Assembly: GCF_900106695.1 (NCBI RefSeq)
Contig: NZ_FNMZ01000006.1
Span: forward strand, 62,001 to 126,000
Reading direction: 5' to 3'
DNA from: Albimonas donghaensis
GTDB taxonomy: Bacteria > Pseudomonadota > Alphaproteobacteria > Rhodobacterales > Rhodobacteraceae
DNA length: 64,000 bases
A program made the position numbers and the translations under genes. The notes under the pieces are model-generated. The model was not told the DNA's origin, ran no database searches, and was given only the letters and a program-made list of their open reading frames with translations. Every line of letters starts with the position of its first letter. Position 1 is the stretch's first letter. This document shows positions 20,116 through 28,802 of the stretch, piece by piece.

Positions 20116-21600
20116 TCAGTGCCCGCCCAGCGCGTCCATGGCGCCGGGCTTGTCATGCATCGCGAGCTTGTCGACGATGGTCTCCGACGCCTCGTTGAGC
20201 CCGAGGATGTCCACCTCGGCCCCTTCGCGGCGGAACTTCAGCACCACCATGTCCAGCGCCGCCACCGAGGAGATGTCCCAGATATGCGCGCGGCTGACGT
20301 CGATGGTCACCCGGTCCAGCGCCTCGCGGAAGTCGAAGGCCTTGGAGAACACGTCCGCCGAGGCGAAGAACACCTGCCCCTCGACCACATAGGTGCGGTG
20401 ACGCCCATCCGCCGACAGCTCCGAGCGCACGCCGAAGATCTGCGAGATCTTGGCGGCGAAGAAGATGCCCGACAGCAGCACGCCGACCAGCACGCCGATG
20501 GCGAGGTTATGGGTCCACACCACGCAGATCACGGTGGCCAGCATGACGATGGAGGAGGAGCGCGGATGCGTCTTCAGCTGCTTGAGCGAGGACCAGGAGA
20601 AGGTGCCGATCGACACCATGATCATGATCGCGACCAGCGCCGCCATGGGGATGCGCCCCACCCAGTCGCCCAGCACCACGATCATGAACAGCAGAAACAC
20701 GCCCGCGAAGAAGCACGACAGCCGCCCGCGCCCGCCGGATTTCACGTTGATCATCGACTGGCCGATCATGGCGCAGCCCGCCATGCCGCCGATGAAGCCG
20801 GTGCACAGATTGGCGATCCCCTGCCCGACGCATTCCTTGTTCTTGTCCGAGGGCGTGTCGGTCAGCTCGTCGACCAGCGAGGCGGTCATCAGGCTCTCCA
20901 GCAGGCCCACCGCCGCCACCGCCGCCGAATAGGGCAGGATGATCTGCAGCGTCTCCAGCGTCAGCGGGATGTCGGGCAGCAGGAAGACCGGGAAGCTGTC
21001 GGGCAGCTCGCCCATGTCGGAGACGGTGCGGATGTCGAGCCCGAAGCCCAGCGACACCGTGGTCAGCACCAGGATGCAGACCAGCGGCGACGGGATCGCC
21101 TTGGTCACATAGGGGAACAGGTAGATGATGCCGAGCCCGGCGGCGACCATCACATAAGTGAGGTAGGGCACGCCGATCAGCTCGGGCAGCTGCGCCATGA
21201 AGATCAGGATGGCGAGCGCGTTGACGAAGCCGGTCATCACCGAGCGCGAGACGAAGCGCATCAGGTTGCCGAGCCGGGCGTAGCCCGCGCCGATCTGGAG
21301 CACGCCGGCCAGCACGGTGGCGGCGAGCAGATATTCCAGCCCGTGATCGCGCACCAGCGTGACCATCAGCACCGCCGTCGCCGCCGTGGCCGCGGAGATC
21401 ATGCCCGGACGCCCGCCGCAGATCGCCGTCAGCACCGCGATGGAGAAGGAGGCGTAGAGCCCGACCTTGGGGTCCACGCCCGCGATGATCGAGAAGGCGA
21501 TGGCCTCGGGGATCAGCGCGAGCGCCACCACGAGGCCGGCGAGCAGGTCTCCGCGCGGATTGCGCAGCCATTCCTCGCGATAGGCGTTGAGGTCGAACAT
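20116..21600 (-). CDS. SulP family anion transporter with STAS domain
   Basis: A 494-residue inner-membrane transporter of the SLC26/SulP family. The N-terminal signature ([19 protein letters not shown]) is at about 26-44. Around a dozen membrane helices follow, then a cytoplasmic STAS domain from about residue 395 ([16 protein letters not shown]). Members carry sulfate, bicarbonate or other anions; the substrate is not evident. It has a TGGAGG ribosome site before ATG 21600. The region upstream runs into the terminator of the DUF1127/hairpin transcript on the same strand. Confidence 0.9.
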   Translation of the reverse strand: MFDLNAYREEWLRNPRGDLLAGLVVALALIPEAIAFSIIAGVDPKVGLYASFSIAVLTAICGGRPGMISAATAATAVLMVTLVRDHGLEYLLAATVLAGVLQIGAGYARLGNLMRFVSRSVMTGFVNALAILIFMAQLPELIGVPYLTYVMVAAGLGIIYLFPYVTKAIPSPLVCILVLTTVSLGFGLDIRTVSDMGELPDSFPVFLLPDIPLTLETLQIILPYSAAVAAVGLLESLMTASLVDELTDTPSDKNKECVGQGIANLCTGFIGGMAGCAMIGQSMINVKSGGRGRLSCFFAGVFLLFMIVVLGDWVGRIPMAALVAIMIMVSIGTFSWSSLKQLKTHPRSSSIVMLATVICVVWTHNLAIGVLVGVLLSGIFFAAKISQIFGVRSELSADGRHRTYVVEGQVFFASADVFSKAFDFREALDRVTIDVSRAHIWDISSVAALDMVVLKFRREGAEVDILGLNEASETIVDKLAMHDKPGAMDALGGH

Positions 21601-21819
21601 GGGGCCTCCAGCGGTCTGCTGCGGGGATCGTGCGGTGGGGACGGGCGGGCGCGGGCGCGCGCCGGCGCCGGCCGTCGGGGAACCGGGGCTGCGCTTCGTG
21701 CTTTAGGCGGAAATTCCGCTGCGACGCAACAGAAGCGGGCGCGATTGCGACTTTCGGCCCGGGGCGCGGGGGACGTCCGGCATGCGGGCGGGGGGGCGCG
21801 GCGGCCCGGGCTCCGGACA

Positions 21820-21857
21820 AGAAAAAACCCCGCTCGGAGGGAGGACCGAGCGGGGTT
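21820..21857 (-). terminator. Intrinsic terminator formed by the last CcsR-like hairpin
   Basis: Perfect 12-bp stem AACCCCGCTCGG with its complement around the TCCTCCCT loop, followed on the minus strand by TTTTTTC. It closes the DUF1127-hairpin transcript and also reuses the conserved loop. Confidence 0.9.
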
Positions 21858-22112
21858 CAGGACCCATCCGCATGCGCCAGGGAGGAGGCGCGCCGCGGCG
21901 GTCTCGCGGACGACGTCAGGAGGGAGGACCCGACGCCGCCGTTTCGAAGGAGCCCCGACCGGAGGGAGGACCGGCCGGGGCCTTCGGACCTACGGCAGCG
22001 CCAGGGAGGAGCGCGCTGCCCGGAGGTCGTCGGATATCGTCGGGAGGGAGGACCCTTCGATATCCGTCATTCCGCGGCCCTGCGGGGAGGGAGGACCCCT
22101 GGGGCCGAGGAA
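21820..22112 (-). ncRNA. Array of seven CcsR-like hairpins with identical loops
   Basis: Seven hairpins are packed head to tail at 22112-22070, 22066-22031, 22028-21987, 21985-21946, 21939-21906, 21898-21868 and 21857-21826. Each shows the 8-base loop TCCTCCCT on the minus strand (plus AGGGAGGA starting at 21838, 21879, 21921, 21963, 22003, 22045 and 22088), spaced 40-43 nt. The stems differ in sequence but fold well (for example CGGATATCG/CGATATCCG), which points to selection on structure. The last stem is followed by six T residues and terminates the transcript. Position behind a DUF1127 gene and the pyrimidine-rich loops match the CcsR family of Rhodobacter stress RNAs. Confidence 0.85.
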
Positions 22113-22132
22113 AGCTCGTTAAGGCGCGGCGC

Positions 22133-22282
22133 TCAGGCGGCGCGGCCGGCGGCGGGGGCCGCGGCGAACAGGCCGCGGATGCGGGCCGACATGCCGGCGA
22201 ACAGGCCGCGGAGGGTTTCGGCGCGCATGCGGCGGGCTTCGAGGTCGATGCGGGCCATTTCGATGCGGTAGTCGTTGGTCAT
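22133..22282 (-). CDS. Small DUF1127-type protein (CcaF1-like)
   Basis: A 49-residue basic protein starting at ATG 22282 with AGGAGA 7 bases upstream. The middle (R-I-D-L-E-A-R-R-M-R-A-E-T-L-R-G-L) forms an Arg-rich amphipathic helix as in short DUF1127 proteins. In Rhodobacter sphaeroides the DUF1127 protein CcaF1, encoded directly upstream of the CcsR small RNAs, is stress-induced and binds RNA. Here the gene is likewise immediately upstream of the hairpin array, so I infer the same role. Sequence alone would give a weaker call. Confidence 0.7.
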   Translation of the reverse strand: MTNDYRIEMARIDLEARRMRAETLRGLFAGMSARIRGLFAAAPAAGRAA

Positions 22283-22703
22283 CTGTCGTCTCCTGCTGCG
22301 CCGCGCCGCGCCTCGCGTCGGTCGTCCCGGGGGGCTGGTCCCTTTCGGGGAAAGCTCCGGGCCGGTCGGCGGTCGCTGGTCGTGTGCGGCTCGTCTCGTT
22401 CCGTTGGGAATATAATCGGGTTTCCTGATCGTTTTGTGCAGTGCATCAATTTCGAAAGCCGGTCTGCACGGAGTGCATGGCTGGGCCCGAACTGTGCGCT
22501 GAGCGGCGCCCTGAAAACAGGTAAGGCGCTGACGCCGCAGCGTAAGCACCTTTTTCGCCCTTTACGATAGGTAACCAGGCCTGTCCGAATCCGGCGCCGC
22601 ACCCGCACCCCGTGCCCGGACCCCGTTGCAGGCCGCCGAGTCGGGCGACTCGGCCGCCCGCGCCTTTTGTGCAGGTGCGAAGATCGCGCCCCGGCCCGCG
22701 CCC
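22283..22703. other. Upstream region of the DUF1127/CcsR-like transcript
   Basis: About 420 bp without a gene. A patch at 22.40-22.46 kb is clearly AT-rich (contains ATATAAT) and probably holds the minus-strand promoter, but I cannot fit it convincingly to an RpoH or sigma-70 consensus. A dyad TGCAC-GGA-GTGCA (465-477) and a related TGCAGTGCAT (437-446) share AGTGCAT and may be regulator sites. Confidence 0.4.
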
Positions 22704-22715
22704 TCAGGCGCGGGC
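22694..22715 (-). terminator. Hairpin spanning the soxG stop codon
   Basis: A perfect 9-bp stem GCCCGCGCC / GGCGCGGGC (694-702 and 707-715) with the TGA stop of soxG in its 4-base loop on the minus strand. It lacks a following T-run. It could mark the 3' end of the sarcosine oxidase transcript. Confidence 0.4.
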
Positions 22716-23264
22716 GAAGACCCCGGGGAACGCGCCCGGCGCGCCGGCGGTGTCGAGCCAGGTCGCCATATGCTCGGCCAGGGAGCGGAAGCAGACCAGC
22801 TCGAACGTCTCGGGCGCCTCGCCCACCTGCGCGAAGGCCGCCGCCACCTGCCCCAGCCGCGTGCGGCGGAAGTCGCCCGGCCCGAAAGCGTCGGGATGCA
22901 GGTCCACCGGCGCGGCCTTGGCCAGCGCCTCGCGGGCGCCGGGGCCCTCCAGGCGGAACAGGGCGCGGGCTTCGGACAGGTCCACGGCCATGGCGAAACC
23001 GTCGCCGAAACCCGCCCGGATCGCCTCCAGCATCGCCGGAACCTCCTCCGCGGGCAGGAACAGCAGCAGCTCGTCGGGGCTCATCCAGGCGAGCCGACGC
23101 GCGCCCGCCGTCTCGATCCGTCGCGGGGCGGGGAGGGGGACCCCGGCGGCCCCGGTCACCGCGCCCGCAAGGGCCGCGTCGCCCAGGTCGAGCCGCAGGC
23201 CGATCATGCCGCGCCCCGCCACCCGCGCCCAGCGCATCGCGCCGCCCGTCATCTGGTCAGCCAT
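22704..23264 (-). CDS. soxG: Sarcosine oxidase gamma subunit
   Basis: A 186-residue subunit of heterotetrameric sarcosine oxidase, related to the aminomethyltransferase (GcvT) fold. The second half carries V-D-L-S-E-A-R-A-L-F-R-L-E-G-P-G-A-R-E-A-L-A-K and D-F-R-R-T-R-L-G-Q-V, typical of SoxG. It overlaps the end of soxA by 8 bp, so the two are translationally coupled. The complex oxidises sarcosine to glycine and transfers the one-carbon unit to tetrahydrofolate in the cytoplasm. Confidence 0.93.
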   Translation of the reverse strand: MADQMTGGAMRWARVAGRGMIGLRLDLGDAALAGAVTGAAGVPLPAPRRIETAGARRLAWMSPDELLLFLPAEEVPAMLEAIRAGFGDGFAMAVDLSEARALFRLEGPGAREALAKAAPVDLHPDAFGPGDFRRTRLGQVAAAFAQVGEAPETFELVCFRSLAEHMATWLDTAGAPGAFPGVFARA

Positions 23265-26200
23265 TCTGCCGCTCCCCGTCCGGATCGAAGAACACCGGCG
23301 ACACGATCTTCGCCGGGATCGGCGCGTCGGCGCCGTTGGACATGCGCACCACCTCGCCGATCCGCTCGGGCCCGCGTTCCAGCAGCGCCATGGCGATGGA
23401 ACGGCCGAGCGTCGGGGACCAGTAGGTCGAGGTCACGTGCCCCGCGGTGCGCGCGCGCCCGTCCTCGCGCAGGTCCTCCAGCGCATGCGCCCCGTCGGGG
23501 ATCACCTCCGCGGGGTCCTCGGTCTCCAGCCCCACAAGGCGCAGGCGGTCGGGGCGGACGAGATCCGACCGTTCCATGCCGCGCTTGCCGATGAAGTCGG
23601 TCTTCTTCTTCGACACAGCCCAGCCGAGGCCCAGATCCAGCGGCGTCACCGTGCCGTCGGTCTCGTCGCCGATCATGATGAAGCCCTTCTCGGCGCGCAG
23701 GACATGCATGGCCTCGGTGCCATAGGGGGCGATGCCGAATTCGGCCCCCGCCTCCGCCACCTTGTCCCACATCTCCTGGCCCCGCCCCGCGGGCACGGCG
23801 AGCTCAAAGCTCAACTCGCCCGAGAAACTGATCCGGTAGACCCGCGCGGGAATGCCGGCCAGCTCCCCCTCCGCCCAGCCGAGGAAGGGCAGCGCCGCCC
23901 CGTCCAGCGCCATGCCGCCGAGCTTTTCCAGCACCGCGCGGGCCTTGGGACCGGCGACGGCGATCTGGGCGTATTGCTCGGTCAGGTTGGCGACATGGAC
24001 CTTCAGGTCCCACCACTCGGTCTGGAGCCATTCCTCCATCCAGGCATGCACCCGGTCGGCGCCGCCGGTGGTGGTGTGGACGAGAAACGCGTCCTCCGAC
24101 AGCCGCGCGGCGACGCCGTCGTCGAACAGGAACCCCTGCTCGGTGCACATCAGCCCGTAGCGGCATTTGCCCGGTTTCAGCGAGGACATCATGTTGGTGT
24201 AGAGCAGGTCGAGGAACCGGCCTGCATCCGGTCCCTTCACCAGCAGCTTGCCGAGCGTCGAGGCGTCCATCATGCCGACCCGCTCGCGCACAGTGACGAT
24301 CTCGCGGGTCACGGCGTCCTTCACGCGCTCCCCGTCGCGGAGAAAGGCGTAGGGGCGCCGCCAGTCGGCGACCGGCTCCCAATGGGCGCCGTGGCGGTCA
24401 TGCCAGGCGTCCATCGGGGTTTTCCGGACGGGCTTGAACAGGGGGCCGCGGGCCTCCCCGGCCAGGGCGCCGAGGGTGAGCGGCGTGTAGGGCGGACGGA
24501 AGGTGGTGGTCCCCACCTCCGGGATCGCGGCGCCGCGGGCCTCGGCCAGGATGGCGAGACCGGCGATGTTGGAGGTCTTGCCCTGGTCGGTGGCCATGCC
24601 GAGCGTGGTGTAGCGCTTGGCGTGCTCGACGCTCTCATAGCCCTCGCGGGCGGCGAGCTGCACGTCGGCGACCTTCACGTCGTTCTGGAAGTCCAGAAAC
24701 GCCTTGGAGGCCAGTTTCGGCGGCATCCTCGCGGGAGAGGTCCAGACCGGGCGCAGGTCGCCCTCCGCCTCCGCATCGGCCACGGGGGAGGCGGCGGGGA
24801 TGGGGGAGGGGGAGACGGGCTCGCCCAACCCTTCCACCGCGCGCAGACCGGCGGCATGGGCGTCGGCCATCGCCGTGGGGGCCTGAAGGCGGCCCGCGGC
24901 GGTCCCGGCGGCGATGACGAAGCCGGCGCCGTCATGGGACAGCGGCGGACGGTCGGGGTCGGGGCGGAACAGCGCCTCGCCGTCGTCCCAGAGCAGCTTG
25001 CCGCCGCAATGGCTCCACAGATGCACCACCGGCGACCAGCCGCCGGCCATGGCGACGCAATCGCAGGCGATCCGGTCCTCGGCCCGGCCCGACCCGTCGA
25101 TGCGCCCGATCTCGACGCCCGAGACCTGCTTGCGGCCCAGCGCCCGCATCACGCCCATGCCGGACCGGATCAGGATGCCGGCGGCGCGCGCGGCCTCCAC
25201 CAGCGGGCCCGCGGGCGCGTCGCGGGCGTCGAGGATCGCCGGAACCTCCAGCCCCGCGGCGTTGAGCGCCAGCGCGGTGCGGTAGCCGTCGTCATTATTG
25301 GCGGCCAGCACCGTGCGCTCGCCGCAGGCCACGCCCCAGAGGTCGAGATAGTCGCGCACGGCGCTGGCCAGCATCACGCCGGGGCGGTCGTTGCCGGCGA
25401 AGGCCAGCGGACGCTCGATGGCGCCGGTGGCGGCGACGATGCGCCGGGCGCGGACCCGCCACAGACGCTCGCGCAGGCCCGAGGCGCCGGCGGGGCGGGG
25501 CGCCTGCTCGGCCACCAGCGCGTAGCCGTGATCGTAGACGCCGGCGGCCTGGGCGTTGAGCCGCAGGGTCACGTTGGGCATGTCGGAAAGGCGGGCGACG
25601 GCGTCCGCCGCCCAGTCCGCGGCGGGGCGGCCGTCGATGGTCACGCCATCCGTGGCCGCGCGTCCGCCCCACCAGCCGGACTGCTCCACCACCAGCACGC
25701 GGGCGCCCGCGGCCCCCGCCGCCAGCGCCGCGGCCAGGCCCGAGGTCCCCCCGCCGGCCACCAGCACGTCATAGGTCGCGTAGAAATATTCGTAGCGGTC
25801 CGGGTCCGGCCCGTCCGGCGCCCGGCCCAGCCCGGCGGCGTTGCGGATCACCGGCTCGAACAGGTGTTTCCAGGCCTGGCGCGGGTGGATGAAGGTCTTG
25901 TAGTAGAAGCCGGCCGGGAACAGCGGCGCGGCGAAGGCGTTCAGCTCGCCCACGTCCATTTCCAGCGACGGCCAGTGGTTCTGGCTCGCCGCCTCCAGCC
26001 CGGTCCGCAGGGGCTGGGTGGTGGCGCGGGTGTTGGGGACGGCGCCCGCGCCCGCGCCGATGGCGGCGAGGGCGTTGGGCTCCTCCGCGCCGCTGGCCAC
26101 GGCGCCGCGGGGGCGGTGATACTTGAAGGACCGGCCCATCAGCACTTCGCCATTGGCGAGCAGCGCGGAGGCGAGCGTGTCGCCCTCGAACCCGCTCAGG

Positions 26201-26277
26201 GCGCGGCCGTTCCAGCGGAACGGGGCGGGGCGGGCGCGGTCGATCAGCCGGCCGCGGTCGGGAAGGCGGCGGGCCAT
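23257..26277 (-). CDS. soxA: Sarcosine oxidase alpha subunit
   Basis: A 1006-residue subunit. ATG 26277 overlaps the soxD stop codon and gives the usual N-terminus M-A-R-R-L-P; a longer in-frame reading to 26613 is the shadow of soxD. The N-terminal part resembles a 2Fe-2S-like ferredoxin fold without its cysteines, then the NAD-binding G-G-G-T-S-G at 175-180, and from about residue 600 a GcvT-like folate domain (K-A-F-L-D-F-Q-N-D-V-K, later G-E-L-S-F-E-L). It receives the imine from the beta subunit and forms methylene-tetrahydrofolate. Confidence 0.96.
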   Translation of the reverse strand: MARRLPDRGRLIDRARPAPFRWNGRALSGFEGDTLASALLANGEVLMGRSFKYHRPRGAVASGAEEPNALAAIGAGAGAVPNTRATTQPLRTGLEAASQNHWPSLEMDVGELNAFAAPLFPAGFYYKTFIHPRQAWKHLFEPVIRNAAGLGRAPDGPDPDRYEYFYATYDVLVAGGGTSGLAAALAAGAAGARVLVVEQSGWWGGRAATDGVTIDGRPAADWAADAVARLSDMPNVTLRLNAQAAGVYDHGYALVAEQAPRPAGASGLRERLWRVRARRIVAATGAIERPLAFAGNDRPGVMLASAVRDYLDLWGVACGERTVLAANNDDGYRTALALNAAGLEVPAILDARDAPAGPLVEAARAAGILIRSGMGVMRALGRKQVSGVEIGRIDGSGRAEDRIACDCVAMAGGWSPVVHLWSHCGGKLLWDDGEALFRPDPDRPPLSHDGAGFVIAAGTAAGRLQAPTAMADAHAAGLRAVEGLGEPVSPSPIPAASPVADAEAEGDLRPVWTSPARMPPKLASKAFLDFQNDVKVADVQLAAREGYESVEHAKRYTTLGMATDQGKTSNIAGLAILAEARGAAIPEVGTTTFRPPYTPLTLGALAGEARGPLFKPVRKTPMDAWHDRHGAHWEPVADWRRPYAFLRDGERVKDAVTREIVTVRERVGMMDASTLGKLLVKGPDAGRFLDLLYTNMMSSLKPGKCRYGLMCTEQGFLFDDGVAARLSEDAFLVHTTTGGADRVHAWMEEWLQTEWWDLKVHVANLTEQYAQIAVAGPKARAVLEKLGGMALDGAALPFLGWAEGELAGIPARVYRISFSGELSFELAVPAGRGQEMWDKVAEAGAEFGIAPYGTEAMHVLRAEKGFIMIGDETDGTVTPLDLGLGWAVSKKKTDFIGKRGMERSDLVRPDRLRLVGLETEDPAEVIPDGAHALEDLREDGRARTAGHVTSTYWSPTLGRSIAMALLERGPERIGEVVRMSNGADAPIPAKIVSPVFFDPDGERQNG

Positions 26278-26636
26278 CAGGCATCTCCCTCGGGCTTGGC
26301 GGCGGGTTTGGCGGCGGGGGCCGGCTCCCAGCCGGGACGGCGGGCGCGGATCTTCGCGAGGATCTCCTCCGGCGGCGCGGTCACGTCGGCGGGATAGGCG
26401 CCGAACACTTCGAGGCTCGCGGTGCAGCGGGCCAGATGGAACCACTTCCCGCAGCCGAAGACATGGCGCCAACGCTCGAAATGCACGCCGCGCGGGTTCG
26501 CGCGCTCGAACATGTAGCCGGCGAAGGCGTCGTCGGAGGCGCCGGGACCGAAGCGCTTGAGATGCGCCTCGCCGCCGGGGTGGAATTCGGTCTCCTCGGC
26601 GGAGACGCCGCAATGCGGGCAGGTCAGCAGCAGCAT
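26277..26636 (-). CDS. soxD: Sarcosine oxidase delta subunit
   Basis: A 119-residue zinc subunit starting at ATG 26636 (an in-frame GTG six codons earlier is possible; neither has a strong ribosome site). The signature M-L-L-L-T-C-P-H-C-G with later F-G-C-G-K-W-F-H-L-A-R provides the three Cys and one His that hold zinc in known SoxD proteins. The C-terminal 20 residues are a Lys/Ala/Pro tail. Its stop codon overlaps the soxA start (ATGA-type junction). Confidence 0.93.
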   Translation of the reverse strand: MLLLTCPHCGVSAEETEFHPGGEAHLKRFGPGASDDAFAGYMFERANPRGVHFERWRHVFGCGKWFHLARCTASLEVFGAYPADVTAPPEEILAKIRARRPGWEPAPAAKPAAKPEGDA

Positions 26637-26807
26637 GGCAGGGCTTTCGGCCACGAGGATACGGCCCGCGGCGCGGAGGGCGTGGCGCAGGCGGACGGGA
26701 AGGGCGAAGTCGGGAGGGAAACGCAGCGCGGCGCGCCGCGCCCGGAGGGGCGGGCGGCGCGCCGGCGGGTCCGGAAGCGCCCGGACCGGATCAGGAGAGG
26801 GGCGGCC

Positions 26808-26984
26808 TCAGCCGTCCTTGTTGACGTCCACGTCGGGCAGTTGGATGGTGACCGAGGGTTCGTCGGAGCCGAAGGGCGCCTGACCCGTATAGGCCATGTA
26901 TCCGAGACCAGCGACGGCGACGAGAAGCCCGCCGACCACGAAAGCCAGCGCCGAATTCGAGCCTTTGCCGTGATTGCCGGCCAT
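26808..26984 (-). CDS. Small single-pass membrane protein inside the sarcosine oxidase locus
   Basis: A 58-residue gene with AAGGAG 7 bases before ATG 26984 and a clean TGA at 26808-26810. The product begins M-A-G-N-H-G-K-G-S-N, has one strongly hydrophobic helix at about 11-32 (A-L-A-F-V-V-G-G-L-L-V-A-V-A-G-L-G-Y), then an acidic tail (G-S-D-E-P-S-V-T-I-Q-L-P-D-V-D-V-N-K-D-G). Third codon positions are G/C-rich as in neighbouring genes, which supports coding. It sits between soxB (121 bp upstream) and soxD (171 bp downstream). I do not know the family; a tethered periplasmic or cytoplasmic tail is likely. Confidence 0.7.
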   Translation of the reverse strand: MAGNHGKGSNSALAFVVGGLLVAVAGLGYMAYTGQAPFGSDEPSVTIQLPDVDVNKDG

Positions 26985-27105
26985 GTCCTTGTCTCCTTGC
27001 GTTCGATGACGTTGCTCGAAGCAGGTGGAGCCGGCGCGACGGCCGTCGAGGAATACGGCGCGAATACCTTCATTGCGGCGAGATTTTGGCGGAGCGGGCG
27101 GGCCA

Positions 27106-28350
27106 TCAGTGGGCCACCGCCGCGGCGACCGACTCGTCGATCATGCGTCCCTCGCGGAACCGCTCCATCCCGAAGGGGCCGGCGATCGGGTCCGCGCCGT
27201 TGGCCAGCATCGAGGCCGTCGCCCAGCCCGAGCCCGGGATCGCCTTGAACCCGCCGGTGCCCCAGCCGCAGTTGATCCAGATGCCGGGCACGGGCGTGGG
27301 CCCGATGATCGGCGAGCGGTCGCCGGTCATGTCCACGATCCCGCCCCATTGCCGCAACATGCGCAAGCGGGAGATCACCGGGAAGGTCTCGACCAGGGCG
27401 CGGACCGTCTCCTCCACATGCTGGAAAGACCCGCGCTGGGTGTAGTTGTTGAACCCGTCGGCGCCGCCGCCGATCACCAGCTCGCCCTTGTCGGACTGGG
27501 ACAGGTAGCCGTGAACGGTGTTGGCCATGACCACGCAGTCGATCACCGGCTTGATCGGCTCGGACACCAGCGCCTGAAGGGCCACCGATTCCACCGGCAG
27601 GCGGAAGCCCGCCATCTCGGCCAGCACGCCGGAATGTCCGGCGACGACGATGCAGAGCTTCTTCGTGCGGATCGCGCCGCGGGTCGTCCGCACGCCGGTC
27701 ACGCCGTCGGCGTCGCGGTCGATGCCGGTGACCTCGCAGTTCTGGATGATGTCCACGCCCATCTCCGACGCCCCGCGGGCATAGCCCCAGGCCACCGCGT
27801 CATGGCGCGCGGTGCCGGCGCGGGCCTGCCACAGCCCGCCCAGCACCGGGTAGCGCGGCCCGTCGATATTGAGGATCGGCACGATCTCGGCGCAGCGGGC
27901 GGGGTCGACCATCTCGGTCTCGATCCCCTGGGCGCGGTTGGCGTGGGCGGTGCGCTCATAGGCGCGCTTCTCGTGCTCGGTCTGGGCCAGCATCAGCACG
28001 CCGCGGGGCGAGAACATGATGTTGAAGTTGAACTCCTGGCTCAGCGTCTCGTAGAGGCCGCGGGCCAGCTCGTAGATCTTCGCCGAGGGGTCGCGCAGGT
28101 AGTTGGAGCGGATGATGGTGGTGTTGCGCCCGGTATTGCCGCCGCCGAGCCAGCCTTTCTCCAGCACCGCCACCTTCCGGACGCCGTGATTTTTGGCGAG
28201 GTAATAGGCGGTGGCCAGCCCGTGCCCGCCGCCGCCGATGACGATGACGTCGTATTCGGCCTTGGGCTCGGGCGAGGCCCAGGCGCGCTGCCAGTCCTGG
28301 TGGTGGCTGAGCGCGTTGCGGGCCAGCGCGAAGACCGAATAGCGGGCCAT
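27106..28350 (-). CDS. soxB: Sarcosine oxidase beta subunit
   Basis: A 414-residue flavoprotein subunit. FAD-binding G-G-G-G-H-G is at 39-44. His183 in G-T-A-R-H-D-A-V aligns with the histidine that carries covalent FMN in characterised tetrameric sarcosine oxidases. AGGAGA precedes ATG 28350. It oxidises sarcosine to the imine and reduces oxygen to hydrogen peroxide. It is the first gene of the minus-strand sox locus, which lacks adjacent glyA or purU genes in this window. Confidence 0.96.
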   Translation of the reverse strand: MARYSVFALARNALSHHQDWQRAWASPEPKAEYDVIVIGGGGHGLATAYYLAKNHGVRKVAVLEKGWLGGGNTGRNTTIIRSNYLRDPSAKIYELARGLYETLSQEFNFNIMFSPRGVLMLAQTEHEKRAYERTAHANRAQGIETEMVDPARCAEIVPILNIDGPRYPVLGGLWQARAGTARHDAVAWGYARGASEMGVDIIQNCEVTGIDRDADGVTGVRTTRGAIRTKKLCIVVAGHSGVLAEMAGFRLPVESVALQALVSEPIKPVIDCVVMANTVHGYLSQSDKGELVIGGGADGFNNYTQRGSFQHVEETVRALVETFPVISRLRMLRQWGGIVDMTGDRSPIIGPTPVPGIWINCGWGTGGFKAIPGSGWATASMLANGADPIAGPFGMERFREGRMIDESVAAAVAH

Positions 28351-28802
28351 GGGTCGGGTCTCCTGATCGCGGTTCGGGGCGGGCGGTTCGGGTCTGGATG
28401 CGCGAAGCGGGCCGCGCGTCCCGACCCTATCGCGCGGAGCGGCTCCGACAAGGCGCGCGAATGCGCCGTCCTGTCATGCGAACGCGACAGCGCGCGCGGT
28501 GGTCGCGGGGTCGGGGGGAGATCGGCGCGGCGCGGGGCCGCGGCGGGGCGGCCTCCCGCGGCCGCGCCCGCCCCCCCCGCGCGAGGCGCATCGCAGCGGC
28601 ATCGCGGCGGCGTCTCGGTGGCGTCTCGGCGGCGTCTCGGCGGGCGCGGGTCGGCGGGCGCGGGCGGGGGCGGGTCCGGCGCCGGCCCGCGCCCGCCGCG
28701 GCTTCGCGCCTCACGGCGGCGTCGGTGGACGTGGCGGCGGGGCGGGGTTAAGTCCGGACCAGACGTTCCGCGGCTCGTCCGCCCTTTCGGAGCCCGCACC
28801 GC
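28351..28802. other. Divergent intergenic region with short GC-rich repeats
   Basis: A 452-bp gap between soxB (minus) and ccmI (plus). At about 28.58-28.66 kb it contains irregular copies of GGCGTCTCGG and GGCATCGCGG followed by GGCGGGCGCGGG copies. No protein or RNA gene is recognised. Promoters for both flanking genes should lie here but none is obvious. Confidence 0.5.

Noticed and set aside
21826-22112. Regular 42-nt spacing of a repeated motif suggested a CRISPR array
   Set aside because: Only 8 bases are shared between units, and each lies in the loop of its own hairpin with a different stem; true CRISPR repeats are longer and nearly identical, and no cas gene is nearby.
19213-22122. 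Plus-strand open frame of about 969 codons
   Set aside because: Antisense to the universal stress protein, the SulP transporter and the hairpin array; composition is His/Arg/Asp-rich noise typical of shadows at this GC content.
26277-26613. 112-residue N-terminal extension of soxA
   Set aside because: It is soxD read in the wrong frame; soxA has a proper start overlapping the soxD stop codon.
26624-27106. Alternative minus-strand frame starting in the soxB stop codon (ATGA)
   Set aside because: It overlaps the 58-residue small gene and gives a Ser/Arg/Pro-rich product without family resemblance; the small gene has the better ribosome site and codon use.
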